Origin: Subdoligranulum variabile
GTDB taxonomy: Bacteria; Bacillota; Clostridia; Oscillospirales; Ruminococcaceae
DNA length: 64,000 bases
Assembly: GCF_025152575.1 (NCBI RefSeq)
Contig: NZ_CP102293.1
Span: forward strand, 3,162,001-3,226,000
Direction: 5' to 3'
The notes beneath the pieces were generated by a model, which was given only the letters and a program-made list of their open reading frames with translations, was not told where the DNA came from and did not search any database. The position numbers were made by a program, and so were the translations under genes. Shown here one piece after another: positions 1 through 9,181 of the stretch (the first letter of the stretch is position 1; each line of letters begins with the position of its first letter).

Positions 1-95
1 ATGAAAAATGGCTGGATAGTGCTCTTGCTAAAAGAGGACTCGACCGTCGGCAGGTTCTTCTTGTCTTGTATAACGGAAAGCAACTACTGCTGGTA

Positions 96-123
96 CAAAA
101 AAAGACCACCCCGAAGGGTGGTC
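96..123 (-). terminator. Intrinsic terminator reading leftward, probably of the nrdR transcript
   Basis: On the minus strand an 8-bp stem GACCACCC/GGGTGGTC closed by a TTCG loop is followed by eight T. It lies about 370 bases beyond the nrdR stop, past the whole oppositely oriented DUF4363-like gene, so a leftward transcript reaching it would be antisense to that gene. Confidence 0.75.
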
Positions 124-141
124 CGGAAAGGATCCTGTGAC

Positions 142-510
142 TTGAATCGCAATTGGTATGCAGCATTTTTGCTGGCAGTGCTTATTTTCCTGCTGTACAT
201 CGCTGGGCGTTATGTGGATAACAACACACAAACTCTGACCCGGGAACTCGATGTCGCATATAATCTTGCTGTATCAGGAGAATACGAACAGGCCAAGCAG
301 GCATTCCAGAAAGCAGCACAACGCAGCGAAGAAAACAGCCCAGTCTGGATGCTTCTGATCCGTCGCAGCCTTGTGGATCAGCTCAATCAAACACTGGCAA
401 CTATCCCCTCTTACGTATCTGCAGAAAATGTGGCAGATTTAGCGGTAGAGACTGCGCGTGCCCGTACCCAGGCACAGCAGATTCGGGAATCATTTTTCAG
501 CTGGTTTTGA
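142..510 (+). CDS. Small membrane-anchored protein, DUF4363-like
   Basis: About 122 residues with one N-terminal membrane helix (roughly residues 5-21, [16 protein letters not shown]) and a helical, charged remainder presumably outside the membrane. Size and architecture fit the DUF4363 family of small clostridial and bacillar proteins of unknown function; this is pattern recognition, not a profile match. I place the start at TTG 142, nine bases after GGAAAGGA. The frame is open further left, to the window edge, but that part would cross a terminator hairpin at 104-123. The 3' end overlaps the convergent nrdR gene by 21 bases. I see no good promoter just upstream, so it may be expressed from outside the window or from an unusual promoter. 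Confidence 0.6.
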   Translation: MNRNWYAAFLLAVLIFLLYIAGRYVDNNTQTLTRELDVAYNLAVSGEYEQAKQAFQKAAQRSEENSPVWMLLIRRSLVDQLNQTLATIPSYVSAENVADLAVETARARTQAQQIRESFFSWF

Positions 511-963
511 GCGGGTATCCAGCATGTCTTTGAGTTCTTCCATGAAGGTATTCACATCGCTGAACTGCCGATAAACCGAAGCAAAACGCACATAAGCAAC
601 ATCATCCATCTTCTTCAGTTCCTGCATTGCAAGATCGCCGATATGAATCGAAGTGACCTCCCGATCATAGGAGTTCAGCAGCATCTGCTCGATGCGGCTT
701 ACAGCGTCATCCAGCTGCTGATAGCTGACAGGCCGCTTTTCGCAGGCACGTAGCATACCGTTGAGCAGCTTCTGGCGGTCAAACACTTCACGCGAATGGT
801 CTTTCTTGACCACCATCAGCGGGACCGTTTCTACGATCTCGTAGGTGGTGAAACGCTTTTTGCAATTCAGGCATTCACGGCGGCGGCGGATTTTTTCGCC
901 GTCTTCAGTAGGACGGGAATCAATAACTTTGGAATCAACTTCACCGCAGTATGGGCACTTCAT
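490..963 (-). CDS. nrdR: Transcriptional repressor NrdR
   Basis: A 157-residue NrdR, the usual family length. The N-terminal zinc ribbon has its four cysteines at C3, C6, C31 and C34 (CPYC and CLNC), with the basic stretch IRRRRE between them, and is followed from about residue 49 by an ATP-cone domain. NrdR binds NrdR boxes upstream of ribonucleotide reductase genes and represses them according to the ATP/dATP state. No reductase gene is in this window, so its targets act in trans. It lies 24 bases downstream of secDF in the same direction and may be cotranscribed with it. Identification is secure from length and motifs. Confidence 0.95.
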   Translation of the reverse strand: MKCPYCGEVDSKVIDSRPTEDGEKIRRRRECLNCKKRFTTYEIVETVPLMVVKKDHSREVFDRQKLLNGMLRACEKRPVSYQQLDDAVSRIEQMLLNSYDREVTSIHIGDLAMQELKKMDDVAYVRFASVYRQFSDVNTFMEELKDMLDTRSKPAEK

Positions 964-987
964 GGCAGATTCCTCCTCTTAGCCAAC

Positions 988-3306
988 TCAGGCTTTCTTT
1001 TTGGCAGGGGCTTTTTTATGCATTTTCCAGTCGACCCACAGCGGTGTGGCAATGCAGATCGTGCTGTAGACACCACTGATCATACCGAACAGCAGCGGGA
1101 AAGCAAAGGTGTAGATACTGTCAAGACGATAAACCACCGACACGACGCAGATAACACCCAACGCCAGGCAAGTGGTAATGGAAGTCATCAACGAGCGGGA
1201 GAAGCTCTGGTTGATGGACAGATTGACCAGTTCCTTCAGGCCCATCTGCTTTTTGCCGAACAAAGCGCTATTTTCCCGAATGCGGTCATAGATAACAACG
1301 GTATCGTTGATGGAGTAGCCCAGAATGGTCAGCATCGCGGCGATAAAGTTGCCATTCAGAGGAATTCGCAGCAGGACAAAAACACCAAAGATGATGAACA
1401 TGTCGTGCAGCAGCGCGACCACTGCCGTGGCACCGGCTTTGAGGCCGCCGATGCGGCGGAAACGATACGCGACATACAGCAGAATCAGGACACAGGCGGC
1501 CACCAGTGCAACAAGGCTCTTGAGCAGGAACTCGTTGCCGATGGTTGCATCCACGTTGCTGACTTCGTTCTGGACAAACTGATTGTCGGGGTATTGCTCA
1601 TTCAGTGTTGTCAGCAGACCATCCAGCTGATCAGTAGAGAGGGTTTCGCTACCGGGGAGCGTGATAGTCAGCGTCTGTCCACCCGAAATATCCGAGCCGG
1701 TCTGCAGCGTCAGATTGCTCTGATTGAGTTCGGTGCTGACCGTGTTCTTCAGCGCATCCAGATCCGCATCTCCCTCATAAGCCAGCGTAATCATGGAACC
1801 GCCTTTGAATTCCACATCCATGCTGACACCGAATACAGCAGAGAAAATTAAAACAATAGCGATGACACAGCAAGAGAAAGCATAGAACTTCTTGCGGTTG
1901 CCGACAAAGTTGATGGTCGGGGTCTTGTATTCGGCACCGCCTTCCTTTTTGCCGCCGTACAACCAAGGATTGCGCAGAGCCTTGCAGTGAACGGCACCAC
2001 GGATCATAACACGAGTAGCCCACACACCAAAGACGAAGTTGAGCAAAACACTGGTCAGCAAAGTAAAGCCGAAGGAATAGATGGTACCGGCTGTGGACGG
2101 TCCGAACCAGAAGAAGATCGGATTAAAGACCTTGGCCCAGAAACCATCCGTGGGACCAAACGCCCCCATCAGGATGGCGGCCACGATCACGATGGTGACA
2201 TTGCCGTCGATGATGGGCGTCAACCCCATTTTAAAGCCGCTCTTAATGGCTCCATCAAGAGTTTTGTTCTTGGAAAGTTCTTCCTTAATGCGTTCCGCTG
2301 TAATAACGTTGGCATCCACGCCCATACCAATGCCGAGAATAATACCAGCAATACCGGGCAGCGTCAGAGTGGATCCCGGGAAAACACTGAAATAGCCGGA
2401 AACCACAGCCAGCGTAGCACAAACCTGTCCCAGCAGGGAAACCGCCGCAATGGTACCGGGCAGGCGATAGCGCAGAATCATGAGCAACGCTACCAGTACA
2501 AAGGCCACAATACCAGCCAGAACCATTACTTCCAGGCTTCTGGCACCCAGCGTCGGGCTAATGGTGGAATAGCTTTCTGCAGAAAGTGCGAACGGAAGAG
2601 CGCCGGAATTAATCTGGTTGGCAAGCGTTGCGGCGCTGTCCTGATCAAAGTTCCCCTTGATGATAGCCTCACCGCCGGTAATGGCCTCATCAACCGAGGC
2701 AGTGGAAATGTTCTCATCATCCAGCCAAATGGAAATCGGATCGCCGCTGGCGGCCAGTTCCGTCGTGGCATCGGCAAACGCCTGCGCCCCTTCACTGCTG
2801 AACTTCAGCTGGACAACCCAGCCGTCGGTCTCGCTGTATGCAGCATTGGCGGAGGTTACATCATCGCCGCTGAGAATCTCTTCCCCGTCGGCAGTTGAAC
2901 CTTTTCGGAACACCATCTTGGCGGTAGTACCGATCTCATCGATAGCCGTCTGAGGGTTGAAATCAGACTCCCCCGTTTTCCACGGAAAACGAACGATGAT
3001 ACGATCTTTGTTGCTGTCGACATAGCTTTCATAATCGGTAATACCCAAGCCCACAAGACGATCTTCAATGACCGTTTTGGCGGCAGTCATCTGCTCGGGT
3101 GTCGCATCCACATCCCCATCCGGCATGAAGGTGACATCCACGCCGCCGCGAATGTCGATGCCGAAACGGATATCCGAAGCACCTTTTACATAGGTATGCT
3201 TGGTGTCACCGTATTGATAGCTTACACCGAAGATGGCCGTAAGGGAAAATACAACGATCAAAATTGCCACGACGAACAACGGCCATGACTTCCCTCTCTT
3301 GTTCAT
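988..3306 (-). CDS. secDF: Protein translocase subunit SecDF (fused SecD-SecF)
   Basis: A 772-residue fusion of SecD (about residues 1-450) and SecF (about 470-772), each half having a first transmembrane helix, a large extracytoplasmic domain and five further helices. The SecD-type motif GVDANVITAERI and the SecF-type motif SINDTVVIYDRIREN, which line the proton path, are both present. SecDF uses the proton motive force to complete translocation of preproteins through SecYEG at the plasma membrane. Fusion of the halves is common in Firmicutes. I start it at ATG 3306, five bases after GGAGG; an ATG 15 bases upstream lacks such a site. The aminotransferase gene ends 45 bases upstream on the same strand. 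Confidence 0.95.
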   Translation of the reverse strand: MNKRGKSWPLFVVAILIVVFSLTAIFGVSYQYGDTKHTYVKGASDIRFGIDIRGGVDVTFMPDGDVDATPEQMTAAKTVIEDRLVGLGITDYESYVDSNKDRIIVRFPWKTGESDFNPQTAIDEIGTTAKMVFRKGSTADGEEILSGDDVTSANAAYSETDGWVVQLKFSSEGAQAFADATTELAASGDPISIWLDDENISTASVDEAITGGEAIIKGNFDQDSAATLANQINSGALPFALSAESYSTISPTLGARSLEVMVLAGIVAFVLVALLMILRYRLPGTIAAVSLLGQVCATLAVVSGYFSVFPGSTLTLPGIAGIILGIGMGVDANVITAERIKEELSKNKTLDGAIKSGFKMGLTPIIDGNVTIVIVAAILMGAFGPTDGFWAKVFNPIFFWFGPSTAGTIYSFGFTLLTSVLLNFVFGVWATRVMIRGAVHCKALRNPWLYGGKKEGGAEYKTPTINFVGNRKKFYAFSCCVIAIVLIFSAVFGVSMDVEFKGGSMITLAYEGDADLDALKNTVSTELNQSNLTLQTGSDISGGQTLTITLPGSETLSTDQLDGLLTTLNEQYPDNQFVQNEVSNVDATIGNEFLLKSLVALVAACVLILLYVAYRFRRIGGLKAGATAVVALLHDMFIIFGVFVLLRIPLNGNFIAAMLTILGYSINDTVVIYDRIRENSALFGKKQMGLKELVNLSINQSFSRSLMTSITTCLALGVICVVSVVYRLDSIYTFAFPLLFGMISGVYSTICIATPLWVDWKMHKKAPAKKKA

Positions 3307-3351
3307 AGAAACCTCCAACAATATGCCCGCACCGGCGAGCGGGATACTTTA

Positions 3352-4632
3352 TTACTGCTGGTCAGCCAGCAGTTTTTCAACAACTGCCAGGCGTACGCAG
3401 ACGCACAGCAGCGCAGAAGCAGTTTCGACCTCGTCCAGGCTCGGATACGTCGGCGCAATGCGCAGATGGGAGTCGTCGGGATCCTTATGGTACGGATATG
3501 CGGAGCCGGCACCCGTCAGGGTCAGGCCGCAATCCTTGCAGAGCTGGGCCACGCGCTTGGCACAACCGGGCATTACATACAGGCTGATGAAGTAACCGCC
3601 CTTGGGATTGGTCCAGTGTGCAATGTCTCCGCAAGGAGTCAGCTGTTCCTCAAAAGTGGTCTTGACCGCGTCAAAACAAGGAACCAGACGACGGCGATGC
3701 TTGGCCATATGTGCCAGAACACCTTCCTTGTTCTTCAGGAATCGCACGTGGCGCAGTTGATTCATCTTGTCATAGCTGATGATCATGGCAGAGAACCGCT
3801 TGCAGATGTACTTCATGGAGTTCTCACTGCAGGCAAAGGCAGAAACACCGGCACCGGGGAACGTGATCTTGCTCGTAGAAGTAAACATGAAGACCCGATC
3901 CTCTGTGCCGTACTTTTTGCTTTCGTTGAGGAGTACCGGCGTTTCGATGATCTCATCCGTGAGGTGGTGAACGATGTATGCCTCATCCCAGAAAATCTTG
4001 AAATCAGGGGCAGCGGTCTTCATAGCAGCAAAACGGCGGATTGTCTCGTCGCTGTAAGTATAGCCATCGGGGTTGGAATACTGAGGCACACACCAAATTC
4101 CTTTGATCGTGTCATCCTCAGCCACTAGTTTCTCAATCATGTCCATATCGGGACCGTCTTCGGACATGGGGATATTGATCATCTCGAAGCCCATCTCTTC
4201 GGTAATCGCAAAGTGACGATCATAACCGGGCACAGGGCACAGGAATTTACGCTTTTCCACCTGAGACCACGGACACGGAGATTCCGGGTAACCGAACATG
4301 AAACCGATGGCCATCAGATTGTACATGAGCTGCAGGCTGGAATTGCCGCCGACAAAGACTTCGGCAGGCTTGACGCCCATGACATCGGCAAAAAGTTCCC
4401 GGGCCTCATACAACCCTTCAAGATTGCCATAGTTACGGGCATCAAAACCATCATCGGTGGTATAGTCGTCCATTTTCAACAGATCCATCGCCAGGTCCAT
4501 CTGGTGAGGGCCGGGTTTGCCGCGCGCCATGTTGAGTTTCAGGCCCATATCCTGAAACTTTTTGTACTCGGCCGTCAGACGGTCCTTCTCAGCGGTCAGT
4601 GCGGCATGGTCCATTGCAAAATAGTCTGCCAT
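3352..4632 (-). CDS. PLP-dependent aminotransferase, MocR/AlaT-like class
   Basis: A 426-residue fold-type I aminotransferase. The pyridoxal phosphate lysine is in STSKITFPGAG, and the upstream WDEAYIVHHL supplies the aspartate and tyrosine that contact the cofactor ring. The N-terminal motif NMARGKPGPHQMDL is typical of the Aminotran_MocR group, usually annotated as a putative aspartate or alanine aminotransferase. The amino donor and acceptor cannot be told from sequence. The start at ATG 4632 is preceded by AGGGGG seven bases upstream; an in-frame ATG 69 bases earlier has no ribosome site and overlaps the promoter. It is transcribed from a near-consensus promoter at 4705-4733, divergent from the nitroreductase gene. 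Confidence 0.85.
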   Translation of the reverse strand: MADYFAMDHAALTAEKDRLTAEYKKFQDMGLKLNMARGKPGPHQMDLAMDLLKMDDYTTDDGFDARNYGNLEGLYEARELFADVMGVKPAEVFVGGNSSLQLMYNLMAIGFMFGYPESPCPWSQVEKRKFLCPVPGYDRHFAITEEMGFEMINIPMSEDGPDMDMIEKLVAEDDTIKGIWCVPQYSNPDGYTYSDETIRRFAAMKTAAPDFKIFWDEAYIVHHLTDEIIETPVLLNESKKYGTEDRVFMFTSTSKITFPGAGVSAFACSENSMKYICKRFSAMIISYDKMNQLRHVRFLKNKEGVLAHMAKHRRRLVPCFDAVKTTFEEQLTPCGDIAHWTNPKGGYFISLYVMPGCAKRVAQLCKDCGLTLTGAGSAYPYHKDPDDSHLRIAPTYPSLDEVETASALLCVCVRLAVVEKLLADQQ

Positions 4633-4704
4633 ATCATTTCCCCCTATAGTTATAGTTTCCTGCGGCATCCCCTCTATTTTGACGCAATCGCAGGCATACA
4701 CTAC

Positions 4705-4733
4705 ATTATATACGATTTATGCGAAAGAAACAA
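4705..4733 (-). promoter_or_regulatory. Promoter of the aminotransferase gene
   Basis: Minus-strand TTGTTT and TATAAT separated by 17 bases, with the predicted start point about 65 bases upstream of the aminotransferase ATG. Perfect -10 box. Confidence 0.75.
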
Positions 4734-4816
4734 GCATTTTCTTTAGTGTTTACCTATAAAAAGATAAAAAAACGAAAAAATCGCATACCGAAAGGTGGAC
4801 AAAAATTATATTAATA

Positions 4817-4844
4817 TTGATTTTCGGCGGATTTTCTTTATACT
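4817..4844 (+). promoter_or_regulatory. Promoter of the nitroreductase gene
   Basis: Plus-strand TTGATT, 16-base spacer, TATACT, ending 37 bases before the start codon of the nitroreductase gene. Confidence 0.7.
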
Positions 4845-4881
4845 AAGAAGTAGAAAGTTCCCTAAAAGGAGGTTATGTGTT

Positions 4882-5415
4882 ATGGAATTTGACACCCTCA
4901 TCCGAGAAAGAAGGAGCATCCGTCAATATGACCCCAACCGGTCGGCAACTGCGGCGCAGATCCGTGAAATCGTGGCCTCGGCTATTGAAGCTCCCTCCTG
5001 GAAGAACTCACAGACGGCACGTTATTACGCAGTTCTTTCGGATGAGATGCGTAGAGAGTTTATGCGCCTTTGCCTGCCGGAACGAAACGCCAAGAAAGCC
5101 GAGCATGCAGCACTGGTGGTAACGACATTTGTAAAGGAAACCGCCGGCTTTACGCAGGGAAAGCCGGACAATGAATGCGCCGACGGCTGGGGATTCTATG
5201 ATCTGGGGCTGCACAACGCGCTGTTTCTTTTGAAAGCGAAAGAACTGGGGTTGGATACCCTGGTGATGGGGTTGCGGGATGAGAAATCGATCCGAACTCT
5301 ATTGAAAATCCCTCAGACAGAGACTATTGCTTCCGTTATTGCCGTGGGATATGCAGCACAGCCTGCCAACCATCCACCACGCAAAGCACCGGAGGAAATC
5401 CTGACATTTTATTAA
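4882..5415 (+). CDS. Nitroreductase-family FMN protein
   Basis: A 177-residue protein of the nitroreductase/FMN reductase superfamily. The N-terminal RERRSIRQYDP contains the arginines and serine that bind the FMN phosphate, and the GLHNALFLLKAKELGLDTLVMG region matches the family core. Such enzymes are dimeric cytoplasmic flavoproteins that pass electrons from NAD(P)H to nitro compounds, quinones or other acceptors; the physiological substrate is unknown. Start at ATG 4882, nine bases after AGGAGG. It appears monocistronic: its own promoter at 4817-4844 and a strong terminator at 5431-5472. Confidence 0.88.
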   Translation: MEFDTLIRERRSIRQYDPNRSATAAQIREIVASAIEAPSWKNSQTARYYAVLSDEMRREFMRLCLPERNAKKAEHAALVVTTFVKETAGFTQGKPDNECADGWGFYDLGLHNALFLLKAKELGLDTLVMGLRDEKSIRTLLKIPQTETIASVIAVGYAAQPANHPPRKAPEEILTFY

Positions 5416-5430
5416 TTTATGGATGCAAGA

Positions 5431-5472
5431 AAAATCCCGCAGCAGATTCCCTAGAAACTGCTGCGGGATTTT
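5431..5472. terminator. Bidirectional terminator between nitroreductase and tRNA-Leu
   Basis: Inverted repeat AAAATCCCGCAGCAG and CTGCTGCGGGATTTT around a 12-base loop, with A and T tracts that give a U-tract in either direction. It serves both convergent genes. Confidence 0.85.
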
Positions 5473-5475
5473 ATA

Positions 5476-5559
5476 TGCCGCCGACCGGGATCGAACCGGT
5501 ACGGTATCGCTACCGAGGGATTTTAAGTCCCTTGCGTCTGCCAGTTCCGCCACGGCGGC
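5476..5559 (-). tRNA. tRNA-Leu(UAA)
   Basis: An 84-base class II tRNA on the minus strand. The acceptor arms GCCGCCG and CGGCGGC pair, the anticodon loop CTTAAAA gives anticodon UAA, there is a long variable arm (TCGGTAGCGATACCG), and the T arm is GGTTCGATCCC. The CCA end is not encoded. Confidence 0.96.
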
Positions 5560-5570
5560 AGATTGAGTTT

Positions 5571-5599
5571 ATTGTACAACAGCAGGATGTAAATGTCAA
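5571..5599 (-). promoter_or_regulatory. Promoter of tRNA-Leu
   Basis: Minus-strand TTGACA, 17-base spacer, TACAAT, ending 12 bases before the mature tRNA 5' end. Near-consensus vegetative promoter. Confidence 0.85.
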
Positions 5600-5605
5600 T
5601 GCGGA

Positions 5606-5635
5606 TTGAAGAAGCCCATCCCTATATGGTATACT
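5606..5635 (+). promoter_or_regulatory. Promoter of the DUF6311-like gene
   Basis: Plus-strand TTGAAG, 18-base spacer, TATACT. The predicted start point near 5642 leaves only a short leader before the gene. Confidence 0.55.
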
Positions 5636-5667
5636 GATAAAAACTTTTGAAAATGAGGCATAGGGAG

Positions 5668-7623
5668 ATGCTCCACAAAAATTCATTGCAGAAACAGCAG
5701 CTGCGGTTATTTGTATTGGGAACGCTGCTGGGGATTGCCGCGTTCTTGCTGGTATACGGGATTGTACCTTTGGATGTGACCAATGACACCTTTTGCCGCG
5801 GCGGCTATGTAGAAAAAGATATTCAGCAGCATTATGCAGGGTGGCTGTTTTATCGAGAAAGTGCACTCTCATTTCCTCTATGCGTTACAACGGCTATCAA
5901 CGCACCGCAGGGGGTAAGCATCGCCTATACGGATTCCATCCCGCTGGCGGCACTTTTTTGCAGACCCCTGGCCAATTGGCTGGGAGGAACTTTCCAGTAT
6001 TTTGGTTGGTTTACCCTTTTATGCTTTGCCTTGCAGGGAGGCTTCAGCGCTTTATTGTGCGGCCTTTTTTCGGAAGGAACACTTCGTCCCTTGTTGGGGA
6101 CGACACTGTTTGTTTCCAGCCCCATTTTATATGAACGCGCCTTTCGGCATACTTCCCTGGGAGCACAATGGCTTGTTTTGGCAGCGCTCTACCTGTATTT
6201 TTCCCTGCGAAGGGAGGGACGCTATGCCTCCCGAGGATTGTTTCTGCTCAATGTGCTCGCAATTGGTATTCACCCTTACTTTTTGCCTATGACTTATGCG
6301 GTCACCTTGGCGCTGCTGCTGGAATATAGCGTACAGCGACATCAATGGAAAGGGCCCGTCCTGTATCTTACCTCCAATCTGATTTGCACGGTGGGGCTCG
6401 GATGGCTGTTGGGACTTTTTTACGGCACAGCCACCAATGGTGGGCAAGCTCTGTATGGGTATTTTTCCATGAACCTCAATTCCCTGTGGAATCCGGTGGG
6501 GATCAATGGTACGCTGTACAGTCGCCTGCTTCCTGCACAGAATCAGATCAATGGAAACTATGACGCGTTCGCTTACCTGGGACTGGGGGTTCTGATATCG
6601 TTGCCCGTCGTTGTTTTCCACGCCCGTCACCGGATTGGGAAGCAGCTTCTCCGGCATTGGGCGTTGGCATCTGTTTGTCTCATTCTGACACTGTTTGCAA
6701 TCAGCAACACCGTCACGGCCAACGGGGTCACCCTTTTTTCCATTCCCCTTCCCGGCAAGGTCGTGGAACTATGCTCGGTATTTCGGTCTGGCGGGCGGCT
6801 GTTTTGGCCGGTCTATGAGCTGCTGCTACTGTCTGCATTTGCAGGAATCTGCCGCTTCCCTGCCTCCCGGTTGGTATTGGTGCTGATGCTGGTTATACAA
6901 ATTTGGGATGTCAGCCCGGGAATTTGTCAGAGACACCAGGACATGGCGGCTGCTGTGCAGACCGCAGCGTTCCCCAGTGCCCTGGAGAGCAATTTTTGGA
7001 AAAACGTTGCTGGCCGCTACCAACACATAGAATCCGTGCAGGGACTTCAAGATGATGCACTGCATCTGGCACTGTTCGCCGCCGATCACAGTATGACGAC
7101 AAACGATCCCTTTGCAGCTCGGTATGATACTGTAGCGTTGGAACAGGAGCGCCAGAAAATTTTGCAGGAACTGGCAATGGGGGTACTGCGGCAGGATACA
7201 CTGTATCTGTTTTCGGATGAGGGCGCTTTCCTGCAAGCTGTGGAACCGGTAAAAGAACAAGCCTGGTGCGGTTCCGTCACAGATCAGACCGGGACGTCCA
7301 CCTGGTATGTGATTGCACCCGGGTTGCAGAACCAAGAGTTTGACAGATTGTGTACGGTGTACGATGGTTCGTATCCGCTTCGGCTTGCTGATTATACAGA
7401 TGCCTTGTGGAATCGCGGTGTGTTGGATTCTACCAAGAAAACAGTGTGCTTTGCCGATTCCCCCTTTGCACGCGCCAAACTGGATAACGCAAAGTATCTT
7501 TGCGCAGACGGACGGGAATATGCCATCACCTTAGTGGACGAAAGCGACCCGGGATGGTTGATGGTCACCTTGGAAATTGAGGACGCCACAGTATTGTGGG
7601 GGCAGGAGTTGACGACCAGATGA
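5668..7623 (+). CDS. Polytopic membrane protein, DUF6311-like (GT-C glycosyltransferase-like)
   Basis: About 651 residues. The first ~420 residues hold roughly ten hydrophobic segments; the last ~220 are a soluble extracytoplasmic domain. An acidic site in the first outside loop (YVEKDIQQHYAGWLFYRES) resembles the catalytic loop of GT-C fold glycosyltransferases, and the overall layout matches DUF6311 proteins, which are thought to transfer sugars from lipid carriers. Function is therefore an inference. Start at ATG 5668 uses a GAGG nine bases upstream; ATG 5653 or TTG 5647 in the same frame are possible but lie very near the predicted transcript start. The stop overlaps the rluA-like start (ATGA), so the two are translationally coupled. 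Confidence 0.75.
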   Translation: MLHKNSLQKQQLRLFVLGTLLGIAAFLLVYGIVPLDVTNDTFCRGGYVEKDIQQHYAGWLFYRESALSFPLCVTTAINAPQGVSIAYTDSIPLAALFCRPLANWLGGTFQYFGWFTLLCFALQGGFSALLCGLFSEGTLRPLLGTTLFVSSPILYERAFRHTSLGAQWLVLAALYLYFSLRREGRYASRGLFLLNVLAIGIHPYFLPMTYAVTLALLLEYSVQRHQWKGPVLYLTSNLICTVGLGWLLGLFYGTATNGGQALYGYFSMNLNSLWNPVGINGTLYSRLLPAQNQINGNYDAFAYLGLGVLISLPVVVFHARHRIGKQLLRHWALASVCLILTLFAISNTVTANGVTLFSIPLPGKVVELCSVFRSGGRLFWPVYELLLLSAFAGICRFPASRLVLVLMLVIQIWDVSPGICQRHQDMAAAVQTAAFPSALESNFWKNVAGRYQHIESVQGLQDDALHLALFAADHSMTTNDPFAARYDTVALEQERQKILQELAMGVLRQDTLYLFSDEGAFLQAVEPVKEQAWCGSVTDQTGTSTWYVIAPGLQNQEFDRLCTVYDGSYPLRLADYTDALWNRGVLDSTKKTVCFADSPFARAKLDNAKYLCADGREYAITLVDESDPGWLMVTLEIEDATVLWGQELTTR

Positions 7624-8528
7624 AAGAGTTGCATGTAAGAAGCCTTTTGCCGGTAAGGCTGGACAAATATTTGATGGAACAGTATCCTTCTCTCGGTTTG
7701 GGGAGATTGAATAAGGCATTGCGGGAAAACAAAATTAAGCTGAACGGAAAAAAACAGCCCCTCTCCACCCGGGTGCAGAACGGCGACGTAATTCGCTTGT
7801 TCCTGAAAGATGAGCAGCTGGAAGATCGTCCGCTTCCGTCCGCCGTGTTTGTATATGAAGATGAGGATATCCTTGTGGTCAACAAACCGGCCGGTATCGA
7901 AGTGGATGGTCCAGCGGCAGATACTCTGCTCAAACGCGTGCAGACCACCCTTGCCGCTGCGGGAAAGGCGGGGCATGCGGTACTGTGCCATCGTTTGGAT
8001 ACCGGGACCAGCGGATTGGTTCTTCTGGCCAAAAACCAGGCCACAGAACTCTTCCTTACCCAAGCCATTAAGGCCCGTACAATTGAAAAGCGGTATCTCT
8101 GCGTGACCTTTGGAAGGCCACAACCTCCTGCGGCTTTGATGCATGATTACCTGCTCAAGGATGCAGAACGGGGTGTGGTAAAAATCATCACCTCTCCTGC
8201 CAGCGGCGCTAAAGAAGTTATTACGGGATATGAAACGCTGGCAGTAAGCGGTCGTTTGGCACTTTTGGAGGTGGAACTGGTAACGGGGCGGACCCACCAG
8301 ATCCGCGCTCATCTGGCGCATATCGGATGCCCTATTCTGGGAGATTCCAAATATGGAAATAATGCAGCAAACAGGGAGTTGCATTTCAAGTATCAGGCGT
8401 TGTGTGCCTGGGAACTTCGGTTTCCTGAAACCATTGAAAATCCACAGTTCGCGCATCTGGCGGGACGTGTATTCCATGCGGAAAAGCCCTGGTACTGCCG
8501 CCAGATCATGGATGGTACACTTCGATAA
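7620..8528 (+). CDS. RluA-family rRNA/tRNA pseudouridine synthase
   Basis: A 302-residue pseudouridine synthase. An N-terminal S4 RNA-binding domain (about residues 1-75, with RLDKYLMEQY) precedes the catalytic domain, in which HRLDTGTSGLVLLAKN carries the catalytic aspartate and HQIRAHLAHIGCPILGD is the closing family motif. It isomerises uridine in structured RNA, probably 23S rRNA as in RluC/RluD; the exact site cannot be read from sequence. The ATG overlaps the stop of the membrane protein gene, and GGCAGGAG stands upstream. Its natural terminator downstream has been split by an insertion sequence (see 8531-9584). Confidence 0.92.
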   Translation: MKELHVRSLLPVRLDKYLMEQYPSLGLGRLNKALRENKIKLNGKKQPLSTRVQNGDVIRLFLKDEQLEDRPLPSAVFVYEDEDILVVNKPAGIEVDGPAADTLLKRVQTTLAAAGKAGHAVLCHRLDTGTSGLVLLAKNQATELFLTQAIKARTIEKRYLCVTFGRPQPPAALMHDYLLKDAERGVVKIITSPASGAKEVITGYETLAVSGRLALLEVELVTGRTHQIRAHLAHIGCPILGDSKYGNNAANRELHFKYQALCAWELRFPETIENPQFAHLAGRVFHAEKPWYCRQIMDGTLR

Positions 8529-8530
8529 AG

Positions 8531-8546
8531 AAAAAAGCAGCTTTCC
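8531..8546 (+). repeat. Left arm of the split rluA/RNase M5 terminator
   Basis: AAAAAAGCAGCTTTCC, two bases after the rluA stop. It is the exact reverse complement of 9569-9584, 1 kb away, so the two are the halves of one hairpin that an insertion sequence has separated. Confidence 0.8.
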
Positions 8547-8589
8547 ATTTGATGAACCGCTCCAGATTGTGCGGACAGCACAAATTGTA

Positions 8590-9181
8590 GAAATGGATGT
8601 ACTCGTCGATCAGATGGTTGGCTTACTGAAATGTCTTGAGCTTTTGGCGATAAATGCACTCCGTTTTGAGAATGGAAAAGAAATTTTCCACCATTGCATT
8701 GTCATACGGGTTCCCACGTCTTGACATGGGCGGCGTAATGCCGTAATCTTGAGTTAGCTTAAAATATCCGTGTGAGGTATATCGAAAGCCTTGGTCGCCG
8801 CAGAGGTGCAATTCCCCGGCGACTTTTTCTTTCTTTACAGCAAGTCGAATGGTATCCAGCACCAGATTGACTGTCTGAGAAGTTGCGGATTTCGGACAAC
8901 AAACCGTGGCTTTTCATGCGTTTGAGGATGGTTTTGGGATTCTTGTGGCAACCGTTCTTGTCCAACCAGAGCTGCATCCTGCGATAGCCGTATGTATTTT
9001 TGCAGCGTTTCTGTTGACTTGCAATCCGCTCTATGATTGCCTGATTTGGATCTGGTCGGTTCAATCTTTCAGTATACGAATAATACCCGCTTCGGGAAAC
9101 ACAAAAGAACCCGCACATCCTGTAAATGGAATGTGCCTCCTGGTGACGGTAAATTACAGCATATTTTACCCTGGCGCTCAC
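8590..9181 (-). pseudogene. IS150-type transposase orfB, internally deleted
   Basis: The reading frame starts as a normal IS3-family orfB (MCGFFCVSRSGYYSY, then TYGYRRMQLWLDKNGCHKNP, a helix-turn-helix region) but breaks after GLLSEIR near 8885. It resumes in another frame at TVNLVLDTIR and continues through GDQGFRYTSHGYF and NPYDNAMVENFFSILKTEC, the second aspartate and the glutamate of the DDE triad. The missing segment holds the first aspartate (WVTDISY in the sister copy). A TAA follows the codons KLKTFQ at about 8623, and the coding remnant ends at HFYN near 8590 with the normal C terminus deleted. Clearly nonfunctional. Confidence 0.88.

Noticed and set aside
1..141. Upstream extension of the DUF4363-like frame
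   Set aside because: It crosses a terminator hairpin and lacks a ribosome site; the conserved part starts at the membrane helix.
796..1851. Long plus-strand open frame opposite secDF
   Set aside because: It is the antisense shadow of a well-supported gene, with no ribosome site or family resemblance; its composition reflects codon bias of secDF.
7392..8477. Minus-strand frame opposite rluA
   Set aside because: Overlaps two plus-strand genes with conserved motifs; no family resemblance.
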